A DNA stretch of 5,975 nucleotides from NCBI GenBank assembly GCA_964418885.1, contig CAYQNW010000131.1:1-5975 (forward strand). The letters are read 5' to 3'. The translations under genes and the position numbers were made by a program. This document shows positions 1-4,724 of this stretch, piece by piece; position 1 is the first letter of the stretch; the number at the start of each line of letters is the position of its first letter. This DNA comes from BMS3ABIN03 sp964418885. GTDB lineage: Bacteria; Bacteroidota; Ignavibacteria; Ignavibacteriales; Ignavibacteriaceae. The notes below the pieces were generated by a model. The model was given only the letters and a program-made list of their open reading frames with translations. It did no database searches and was not told the DNA's origin.

Positions 1-462
1 GTGGATTTGTATGGATAACAAAGGCATCTGCTTCCACCATCTCTATAATTTTTTTAATTGGACCAATCGATTTGAATTGAACTACCTGCGCAGCACCAAT
101 ATTTGAAAGGACAGGTACACCAGGAGCATTTTTTCTAACAATCTTAAATGAATCTAAATAGTTTTTATTCTCAAGTGCTTGTCTCTGACTACCGACACCA
201 ATAGGAATCCTAAGATTTTCAGCAACCGACGCAAGTTGGNNNNNNNNNNCATACAGGAAATTAAAAACGGAAAGTTAATTTTTTTACCGAAAAATTTATA
301 TTTAAAGCTGATTTTATTTAAATCAACTTCTGTAATAGTATAATGCTTGAATTCATAATTTTCAAATCCGTTTGTTTTAGTTTTAAAAGAAACTTTATTT
401 GTGGCGCAGAGTTCAAGGTGCTCTTTTTTGCGGTTTGATGTATTACTTGTACCGGAATTCAT
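1..462 (-). CDS. fni: Type 2 isopentenyl-diphosphate delta-isomerase, N-terminal part (runs off window; contains assembly gap)
   Basis: This enzyme is an FMN- and NADPH-dependent cytoplasmic isomerase that interconverts IPP and DMAPP for isoprenoid synthesis. The first 71 residues (462 down to 250) carry the family N-terminus: RKKEHLELC near residues 11-19, then the FENYEFKH stretch and FGKKINFPFLISCM, which normally continues as TGG. After the N run the correct frame resumes at codon 236-238 and reads QLASVAENLRIPIGVGSQR, then a PVLSNIGAAQ segment and FVIHTNP, matching the flavin and substrate regions of the family (GxGSQR, SNxGxxQ, HxNPxQE). The gene leaves the window at base 1, so roughly the second half is missing. 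The ATG at 460-462 has no clear Shine-Dalgarno sequence. A naive translation across the Ns goes out of frame. The gene is separated from its upstream neighbour by a terminator at 585-613, so it is probably transcribed on its own. The family assignment is firm; the gene symbol follows common usage (fni, also called idi2). Confidence 0.9.
240..249. other. Assembly gap (10 Ns) inside the isomerase gene
   Basis: Ten Ns interrupt the gene between the codon for Met71 (250-252) and the codon at 236-238. The reading frames on the two sides are not compatible with a 10-base gap. Frame needs a length of 3n+2, and comparison with the conserved TGGxxxAxxIN segment of the family suggests about 12 missing codons, that is about 35 bases. 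The N count is therefore a placeholder, not a measured length. Confidence 0.9.
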
Positions 463-584
463 AAACGCTTGAAAATTAGAATACTAAGTAAATCGAAAGA
501 TATTAAAATATTCCAATAAAAGCTTTTTATTGATTTTCATTAAATTTTATAAGGCGGGTAATCGTAAGGAACAAATAAGACAAT

Positions 585-613
585 AAAAAAGCTGACCACC
601 CCCAATGGTCAGC
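585..613 (-). terminator. Rho-independent terminator downstream of the DUF3892-like gene
   Basis: GCTGACCA (591-598) and TGGTCAGC (606-613) form a perfect 8-bp stem around a 7-base loop. On the minus strand the stem is followed directly by six Ts (585-590 read in reverse). This is a textbook intrinsic terminator for transcription arriving from the gene at 711-1019, and it insulates the isomerase gene beyond it. Confidence 0.85.
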
Positions 614-634
614 CAGCAATTATCAAAAATGTAG

Positions 635-661
635 GCCGGCTCCCCCAAAAGAAAAGCCGGC
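635..661. repeat. GC-rich hairpin with C-run loop, upstream of the terminator
   Basis: GCCGGCT (635-641) pairs perfectly with AGCCGGC (655-661) around a 13-base loop that begins CCCCC (642-646). It has no adjacent T-tract, so it is not a canonical terminator on either strand. The element also contains a direct repeat with period 21: GCCGGC-N-CCCC at 635-645 and again at 656-666. It lies between the stop codon at 711 and the terminator hairpin, so it would form a second stem in the 3' end of that transcript. It may stabilise the mRNA 3' end or belong to a small RNA. Confidence 0.6.
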
Positions 662-710
662 ACCCCACTCTAATATTACTTACTCATAGAAGTTGTGAAT
701 TCACTATTCA

Positions 711-1019
711 CTAAAATTCCGGTAACAGTACAGTATGATTTTTCTCTTCCTTTTTTTCATCCAATCTTTTAAAGAGATGACTGAAAGCTATTTCCTGCAC
801 ACGGAAACCTTTTTTCCATTTACCATTATTTTCTTTATAAATAGTTAAAAAAGCCTCACCGTTTTTCATCGCTTCCAATACTTCTTCTTTTGTCCAGGTT
901 ACACCGGCACCAATATAATCACCTTTGTCCTGATGTACCTTAAAATATGCCGTTAGTTTAGTGTTAGTACCTTCCGTAATTCTCATCGCCGAAATCAAGT
1001 AGTCTGCCCACTTTTTCAT
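711..1019 (-). CDS. Small DUF3892-like protein of unknown function
   Basis: This is a predicted 102-residue soluble protein with no signal peptide or membrane segment. It starts MKKWADYLISA, then has KVHQDKGDYIG (about 28-37), a WTKEEVLEAMKNGEAFLTIYK stretch (42-62), GKWKKGFRVQEI (66-77), a charged DEKKEEK segment and the C-terminus LLPEF. The DYxISA opening, the tryptophan/helix core, the GKWxxGxxV motif and the LPEF end resemble the DUF3892 family from memory, for which no biochemical function is established. The start is ATG with a weak G-rich stretch (CGGGG) about 6 nt upstream. The gene is monocistronic, ending in the terminator at 585-613. Its long 5' region carries two copies of the locus palindrome at 1153-1168 and 1195-1210, which suggests control by the neighbouring two-component system. 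It is very likely a real gene; the family call is moderate. Confidence 0.75.
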   Translation of the reverse strand: MKKWADYLISAMRITEGTNTKLTAYFKVHQDKGDYIGAGVTWTKEEVLEAMKNGEAFLTIYKENNGKWKKGFRVQEIAFSHLFKRLDEKKEEKNHTVLLPEF

Positions 1020-1152
1020 CTTGACCCCGAGGTTTTTATGATTAATTTTTTATTAAAACAATTAAGAATTCCTTTTGAATATTAATACTTTATACAAATA
1101 ATAATTATTGAAATTCCTGGTGGTAGTCTAACATGTTTCGATATAAAAGTCA

Positions 1153-1168
1153 TTAGTACATGTACTAA
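1153..1168. promoter_or_regulatory. Palindromic operator candidate, copy 1
   Basis: TTAGTACATGTACTAA is a perfect 16-bp palindrome, flanked by A on the left and C on the right. It is identical to the copy at 1195-1210 and lies 134 bp upstream of the start of the DUF3892-like gene. A dyad of this size suits a dimeric helix-turn-helix regulator. The response regulator encoded at 2516-3187 is the nearest candidate, by inference only. Confidence 0.65.
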
Positions 1169-1194
1169 CAATTTAACGCGATTTTTCCGATCAA

Positions 1195-1210
1195 TTAGTA
1201 CATGTACTAA
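1195..1210. promoter_or_regulatory. Palindromic operator candidate, copy 2
   Basis: This is an exact second copy of the palindrome at 1153-1168, including the flanking A and C (18 identical bases). The distance between copies is exactly 42 bp, close to four turns of B-DNA, so two bound dimers would lie on the same face of the helix. Confidence 0.65.
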
Positions 1211-1244
1211 CTAAATGAGAAGAAAATAACACCTTTGGTCGAAT

Positions 1245-1280
1245 AACGAGGGAAAAAGTTACTTTTTTAATTCCTCCGTT
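1245..1280 (-). repeat. Imperfect hairpin downstream of the membrane-protein gene; weak terminator candidate
   Basis: AACGAGGGAA (1245-1254) can pair with TTCCTCCGTT (1271-1280) with one mismatch and one wobble. AAAAAG/CTTTTT can extend the stem inside the loop. It lies 31 bp past the stop codon of the gene at 1311-1889. There is no clean T-tract after it on the minus strand, so termination here is uncertain. Confidence 0.3.
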
Positions 1281-1310
1281 AAAATAGAAAGTTGAGCTAA
1301 ATATAATATT

Positions 1311-1889
1311 TCAGATTGCTGATTTTAATGATCTTACCAGGATTGGATTATCCACTCTAAAAACAGTGAAGAAAATAGCAATCAAAAATTGAAATGCTAA
1401 TGTTATATAATGTAACATATACCCAATATTATTCTCACTTAAGAAAACAATCAGATTAACAAGAATAGTTAACTCGTAGAATATTAAAACTAAATAGAAA
1501 AGATTCGTTTCACTTTTATTGTGCAACCTGATTACTATATATTTAATAAATTTACCAAGAATAAGAGTATGGATTATAATTATCAAAAAGAAGTTGTTAT
1601 CAATAACCAATAAACCTATAAAAAAACAAACTACCAAAATCACATTCAGGATCCAGTTCTTTTTAATGTTGTCCAAATTGAAATCAATAGAATAAAAAAG
1701 TAACATCGATGCTATACTATGAACGAAGGTTGGATCAAGTATATCGAGTAACAAGGTAACAATGGACACTGCAGGATCTTCAAGTGCAAGTATCAGGAAA
1801 AAATAGAAAAGATTTGTTTTATACTGGCGAATTGCAGGAAATAGCCAGATAGCTATTGAAATAAAAAATACAGTATATGCAAACTTCAT
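1311..1889 (-). CDS. Polytopic inner-membrane protein, about seven helices, family not recognised
   Basis: This is a predicted 192-residue, strongly hydrophobic protein. Likely membrane helices lie near residues 5-20, 26-50, 55-69, 79-96, 98-120, 128-150 and 155-177, followed by a short basic tail. There is no soluble catalytic or output domain. TNLFY recurs at residues 25-29 and 128-132 in similar helical contexts (TNLFYFFLILALED and TNLFYLVLIFYELT), which hints at an internal duplication. The size and helix count resemble the membrane sensor modules fused to histidine kinases in this phylum, but here it stands alone. The start ATG is 10 bp after the stop codon of the secreted-protein gene with no clear Shine-Dalgarno site, so expression is probably coupled to that gene in one operon. 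It could act as a sensor or partner for the kinase encoded at 3150-4388, or as a channel or transporter; nothing in the sequence decides this. Confidence 0.75.
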   Translation of the reverse strand: MKFAYTVFFISIAIWLFPAIRQYKTNLFYFFLILALEDPAVSIVTLLLDILDPTFVHSIASMLLFYSIDFNLDNIKKNWILNVILVVCFFIGLLVIDNNFFLIIIIHTLILGKFIKYIVIRLHNKSETNLFYLVLIFYELTILVNLIVFLSENNIGYMLHYITLAFQFLIAIFFTVFRVDNPILVRSLKSAI

Positions 1890-1899
1890 GTTAAAATAA

Positions 1900-2340
1900 T
1901 TATAAACAAATTGGTGGACATAATCCGCCTACTTCCATTGTTACATGACCTATTGTAACCGATAACACCTTGCTTCTTTGCTCAAAAAAAACAGATTTCG
2001 AATCTCCAATGGATATTAAATCTTCTATAACAGATTTGCTATACATTGTGAATACTTCTTCGGCTGTTATTTTTAAACCTTCAGGATAAAGAACTTGCCT
2101 GTTTTGATTCAGTATAATTATTGTATCATTTACAATTTTGAACATAGCATAATTGTCAGTTTGATTCAACAACTTCTGAAAGTTTTTTACTGAAAGCTCT
2201 ACCGAATCAATAACGGATCCAAATTTCTCGTTTGCTGCAGCACGGGTAAACAACTTTCCGTAAACTTGTCCAAAACAATTAATGTTTAATACAAAAACAA
2301 ATACACTGAGAACAATTAATAATCTATTATAAAGATTCAT
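1900..2340 (-). CDS. Small secreted or periplasmic protein with C-terminal CPPICL, family not recognised
   Basis: This is a predicted 146-residue exported protein. Residues 1-24 form a Sec signal peptide (basic start, hydrophobic 7-20, ending NCFGQ), with cleavage likely beside Gln25. The residue pattern before Cys22 (NINC) does not fit a lipobox, so it is not a clear lipoprotein. The mature part begins VYGKLFTRAAANEKFG and contains a probable beta region (MFKIVNDTIIILNQNRQVLYPEG, about 66-88), a helix (ITAEEVFTMYSKSVIEDLI) and a final beta-like stretch ending GGLCPPICL. Cys141 and Cys145 at the extreme C-terminus could form a disulfide or bind a metal or cofactor. The start is secure: a strong AGGAGGG site (complement of 2346-2352) lies 5 nt upstream of the ATG. 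It is the first gene of a two-gene operon with the membrane protein at 1311-1889. A copy of the locus palindrome is at 2435-2450 upstream, and the ribosome-binding site can be paired in a leader stem. Confidence 0.8.
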   Translation of the reverse strand: MNLYNRLLIVLSVFVFVLNINCFGQVYGKLFTRAAANEKFGSVIDSVELSVKNFQKLLNQTDNYAMFKIVNDTIIILNQNRQVLYPEGLKITAEEVFTMYSKSVIEDLISIGDSKSVFFEQRSKVLSVTIGHVTMEVGGLCPPICL

Positions 2341-2345
2341 AACAA

Positions 2346-2352
2346 CCCTCCT
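2346..2352 (-). promoter_or_regulatory. Strong Shine-Dalgarno site of the secreted-protein gene
   Basis: On the minus strand this reads AGGAGGG, five bases before the ATG at 2340. It fixes the start codon, and it shows that this genome does use Shine-Dalgarno initiation, although several neighbouring genes lack such a site. Confidence 0.85.
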
Positions 2353-2399
2353 GTTAAATTGAATGAAATTTAGATGTACATTTAGTAATATTAACAGAA
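2349..2399 (-). promoter_or_regulatory. Leader stem that could mask the ribosome-binding site
   Basis: In the minus-strand transcript UUCUGUUAA (complement of 2391-2399) can pair with UUAACAGGA (complement of 2349-2357) over 9 bp with one G-U pair, enclosing a 33-base loop. The 3' arm includes the first four bases of the AGGAGGG site. The stem is short and mostly A-U, so stability is modest. It could still tune translation of the secreted protein. Confidence 0.35.
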
Positions 2400-2405
2400 C
2401 GGGAG

Positions 2406-2412
2406 CAAAGTA
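2406..2412 (-). promoter_or_regulatory. Possible -7 promoter element of the secreted/membrane operon
   Basis: Read on the minus strand this is TACTTTG, one base shorter than the TAnnTTTG element of Bacteroidota promoters. It would place the transcript start near 2400, and the palindrome at 2435-2450 would then be centred near -42, a typical activator position. No good upstream element was found, so this is tentative. Confidence 0.3.
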
Positions 2413-2434
2413 GTAATTTTATTCGGCAGGATTA

Positions 2435-2450
2435 TTAGTACTTATACTAA
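2435..2450. promoter_or_regulatory. Palindromic operator candidate, copy 3 (diverged)
   Basis: TTAGTACTTATACTAA differs from the copies at 1153-1168 and 1195-1210 at only two of 16 bases, both near the centre. It has the same flanking A on the left and C on the right. It lies 95 bp upstream of the secreted-protein gene and 65 bp past the stop codon of the response regulator. Its recurrence next to both neighbouring transcription units supports a shared regulator. Confidence 0.6.
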
Positions 2451-2515
2451 CTATAATTTTAGGCAATAGATTAAATGGCATCAGGATAAACTTTATTTTC
2501 GATTACCAAAACCTG

Positions 2516-3187
2516 TTATTTTTCCTTATCCTCAAAATATTTTATCGCAAAACGGACTAATTCGGTAGGAGTTTTGAGATCGAACCTCTTCATCAGTGAA
2601 GATCTGTAAAAATCTATGGTTTTTTTGCTAATATTCAATTTCTCAGCCATATCCTTACTGCTAAGACCATCGTTGATATATTTAAGTATTTGTTCTTCCC
2701 GGAAATTAATTTCATCATCCGAATCCGGATAATCAACTTGTCGTGACTCAAAACGCTTTACCAGATCTTCCAGTTTCTTATCATCCCAGCCTCCTCTAAA
2801 ATATTTTTCGCCATTAAATACAGCTTCCAGGGCATAAGTCAGTTCACCCTCCACAATATTTTTACTGATCAAACCTTTTCCACCACATTCAAGTACCCGG
2901 TAAATATATTCTTCGCTATCATACATCGATAGGAATAAAGCTTTTGCTTTAGGATCTCTTTTAAGAATCTTATTAATTGCAGCCGGTCCGCTCATTACGG
3001 GCATCGCTATATCGACCAATACTACATCCGGGTATAATTCAAAATACTTTTTAATTAAATCTTCGCCGTTTTCTGCTTCTCCAATTACAAAAACCTGTGG
3101 TAGTTCATTAAGTATTTTTATTATACCTTTTCTGAAAAGGGTATGATCATCAGCGATCAGAACTTTTATCTTCGGATTTTGTTTCAT
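2516..3187 (-). CDS. NarL/FixJ-family response regulator (REC + LuxR-type HTH)
   Basis: This is a predicted 223-residue cytoplasmic transcription regulator. The receiver domain (about 7-125) has the acidic pair Asp13-Asp14, phospho-acceptor Asp59 in VLVDIAMP, the switch Ser87 (LFLSMYD) and Lys109 (GLISK), so it should be phosphorylatable. A linker rich in charged residues (134-159) leads to a LuxR/NarL helix-turn-helix at about 160-216: FREEQILKYINDGLSSKDMAEKL, then SKKTIDFYRSSLMKRF. Length is normal for the family. A TAG codon lies directly before the ATG in the same frame, so the start cannot be further upstream and the gene must overlap the kinase gene by 38 nt. There is no Shine-Dalgarno site; translation is probably coupled to the kinase. 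Its cognate partner is the kinase at 3150-4388. Likely, but unproven, binding sites are the palindromes at 1153, 1195 and 2435. Confidence 0.95.
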   Translation of the reverse strand: MKQNPKIKVLIADDHTLFRKGIIKILNELPQVFVIGEAENGEDLIKKYFELYPDVVLVDIAMPVMSGPAAINKILKRDPKAKALFLSMYDSEEYIYRVLECGGKGLISKNIVEGELTYALEAVFNGEKYFRGGWDDKKLEDLVKRFESRQVDYPDSDDEINFREEQILKYINDGLSSKDMAEKLNISKKTIDFYRSSLMKRFDLKTPTELVRFAIKYFEDKEK

Positions 3188-4388
3188 CTAATTGTTTTCT
3201 GATTGTAAATTGTGAGATAATTGTTGTACCCTTATTAAAGTCAGAATCGATGTGAATTGATCCGTTCACCCTTTCAACTCTTTCCTGCATGTTCATTATT
3301 CCAATTCCATCTGAAAAATATTTCTCGTTCATTAATTGCTTGGGTTTAAACCCAATTCCATCATCTGAAACAACAAGAGTAATAACTTCATTCTGAGTAG
3401 AAAGATCCACAGCGAACTTTGAGGCTTTGGAATGACGCATTATATTATTTAATGCTTCCTGAGTTATCCTGAAAATGCAATTCTCCAACTCCCGGTCTAA
3501 TTCCGAATTTACTTCAGCAATCTGGACATTAGCTTTTATTCCTGTTTCGCGGGAAATATTCGAACACATCATTTTAAGTACTGTAGTTAGACCCAGCTCT
3601 TCAATATTTTGGGGTCTGAGATTCCTGGCAATTTCTTTTACTTCCAATATAGCCGAATCGAGTAATTCAATTGTCCTGTCAATTTCATTCTCATTGAAAC
3701 CGTTGTCAATATTTTTTTTATAATTCATAATGTTCATTCTTATTAAAAGCAGATTCTGTCCGATAGAATCGTGCAGTAAGCCGGATATTTTTTTTCTGTC
3801 GGTTTCCAGAACTTCATTCAATTGAGCAGATGCATTCCTAAGAAGCTTTTGATATTTATTCATCTGACGTTCATATTCTTTTCTTTCCGATACATCCAAA
3901 AAATAAAGCTGAGCCATATATAAATACGAAATACCATGAAAGTTTATTTCGTATGTTTTATCATTTACCTCCTGCGTTAATACCAATGATTCATTATTTT
4001 TTATTGCTTTCTTTAAATTGAAATCCACGTCCTTAAGCAATACTTTAATTCTACTGGAATCAATTTCTATATTTTCAAATCTCTCTTTTGCAGCTTTATT
4101 TAATCCCACAACTTTACCTGAAATATTAATTCTTATAATCGGATTGGGATCAAGTTCAGAGAAAAGAACAAGCAGTCTTGCGGTTTTTAATTCGAATTTT
4201 TCTTTTTCACTCTTGTATCTTAGAATTAAAGGATTGTAAATATATTTGTAGGAAAAATAAAGCAGTAAGACTAATACCAAAAATATAAGCGCAGATATAA
4301 GAATAGGATTATACAGATAGAAAATCAGATCTTCAAAATCTTTAAGTTTTTGTGTTTCCTGCAATATTATCAAGATAATTTTATGCAT
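3150..4388 (-). CDS. Membrane PAS-domain histidine kinase, HisKA_3 (NarX/DegS) type
   Basis: This is a predicted 412-residue sensor kinase. It has one clear membrane helix at about 28-48, after an N-terminal 27 residues too short to be a sensing domain. A PAS-like domain follows (about 72-166, ending FLDVSERKEYE), then a coiled-coil linker (about 168-197). The HisKA_3 dimerisation domain contains the phospho-acceptor His206 in DRKKISGLLHDSIGQ and the ARNLRPQNIEELGL region (254-267). The ATPase domain has the N-box around Glu311-Asn315 (QEALNN), the G1 box DDGIGF (342-347), the G2 box GIGIMNMQERV (361-371) and GTTI (387-390). All catalytic motifs look intact. The ATG is preceded by an in-frame TAA nine bases upstream and is the only plausible start; no good Shine-Dalgarno site is seen. 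The lack of an extracytoplasmic domain suggests sensing through the PAS domain, the membrane, or a partner protein. It forms an operon with the response regulator it should phosphorylate. Confidence 0.95.
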   Translation of the reverse strand: MHKIILIILQETQKLKDFEDLIFYLYNPILISALIFLVLVLLLYFSYKYIYNPLILRYKSEKEKFELKTARLLVLFSELDPNPIIRINISGKVVGLNKAAKERFENIEIDSSRIKVLLKDVDFNLKKAIKNNESLVLTQEVNDKTYEINFHGISYLYMAQLYFLDVSERKEYERQMNKYQKLLRNASAQLNEVLETDRKKISGLLHDSIGQNLLLIRMNIMNYKKNIDNGFNENEIDRTIELLDSAILEVKEIARNLRPQNIEELGLTTVLKMMCSNISRETGIKANVQIAEVNSELDRELENCIFRITQEALNNIMRHSKASKFAVDLSTQNEVITLVVSDDGIGFKPKQLMNEKYFSDGIGIMNMQERVERVNGSIHIDSDFNKGTTIISQFTIRKQLDETKSEDKSSDR

Positions 4389-4605
4389 AGGATATTAAAA
4401 TATTCCTGCTGAGATTTTCCGGTGATAATTTATTTTCTTAATAATCAGATTCTTTATTTGTGTATAAGACAAAAGTGGATTCAAATTAAATGTTGAATTT
4501 AGTGCTGAAATAGAGGATTTTTCAACAATTTCTACAAAAATAATGATTTTATATCTGAAAATGAGAGACTTAAAAATAAAAAACACTCAAATTAGTTATA
4601 TGTCA

Positions 4606-4622
4606 ATCGGTTATTAAACGAT
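4606..4622. promoter_or_regulatory. Imperfect 17-bp palindrome upstream of the lipoprotein gene
   Basis: ATCGGTTATTAAACGAT is an inverted repeat with one mismatched pair around an odd central base. It lies 22 bp upstream of the TATTTTTG box, where an activator or repressor site would be expected. Its sequence is unrelated to the TTAGTAC palindromes. Confidence 0.3.
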
Positions 4623-4644
4623 AAATTTCGTATGTGAATGAAAG

Positions 4645-4652
4645 TATTTTTG
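4645..4652 (+). promoter_or_regulatory. Candidate -7 promoter element of the lipoprotein gene
   Basis: TATTTTTG matches the TAnnTTTG consensus of Bacteroidota housekeeping promoters exactly and lies 72 bp before the start codon. A clear TTG element at the expected distance upstream was not found. In AT-rich DNA such a match can arise by chance. Confidence 0.35.
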
Positions 4653-4711
4653 CAACATCAATTGTAGATTTTATAAAATTTATTTTCAGATCTGGCATTT
4701 AATTCTTTTTC

Positions 4712-4718
4712 AAGGGAG
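4712..4718 (+). promoter_or_regulatory. Shine-Dalgarno site of the lipoprotein gene
   Basis: AAGGGAG lies six bases before the ATG at 4725 and supports that start. Confidence 0.75.
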
Positions 4719-4724
4719 TAAGAA

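Larger units (their letters stand above)
1020..1310. other. Non-coding regulatory region between the DUF3892-like gene and the membrane-protein gene
   Basis: These 291 bases contain no convincing gene on either strand. They hold the two identical palindromes at 1153-1168 and 1195-1210, the AT-rich leader and presumed promoter of the gene at 711-1019, and an imperfect inverted repeat at 1245-1280 just beyond the stop codon of the gene at 1311-1889. I could not place a confident promoter here. Confidence 0.7.
4389..4724. other. Divergent intergenic region between the kinase and the lipoprotein genes
   Basis: These 336 bases have no gene I can support. They must hold the promoters of both flanking genes. 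Visible elements are a TATTTTTG box at 4645-4652 for the plus strand, an imperfect 17-bp palindrome at 4606-4622 and a Shine-Dalgarno site at 4712-4718. The string CAAAAATA at 4535-4542 (TATTTTTG on the minus strand) could serve the kinase operon but lacks a partner element. No copy of the TTAGTAC palindrome is seen here. Confidence 0.65.

Noticed and set aside
476..487. TTAGAATACTAA, a palindrome resembling the TTAGTAC operators, upstream of the isomerase gene
   Set aside because: The half-site spacing is four bases shorter and the match is limited to TTAG/CTAA, which is common in AT-rich DNA.
495..502. TATCTTTC on the minus strand as a promoter box for the isomerase gene
   Set aside because: It misses the TAnnTTTG consensus at one base and has no upstream element at a sensible distance.
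599..666. G-quadruplex formed by the G-runs on the minus strand
   Set aside because: The runs are separated by loops that are too long and only three are present; the hairpins explain the sequence better.
3475..4239. Two plus-strand reading frames opposite the kinase gene (3475-3723 and 4018-4239)
   Set aside because: They are antisense shadows of a kinase gene whose motifs are intact.
4395..4586. 63-codon minus-strand reading frame just upstream of the kinase gene
   Set aside because: It begins with GTG, has no ribosome-binding site and shows composition typical of translated AT-rich intergenic DNA. I cannot support it as a gene, though it ends only 6 bp before the kinase ATG.
4693..4711. 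TGGCA-type sigma-54 promoter upstream of the lipoprotein gene
   Set aside because: The GC of the -12 element is absent at the required spacing, and the site would overlap the ribosome-binding region.
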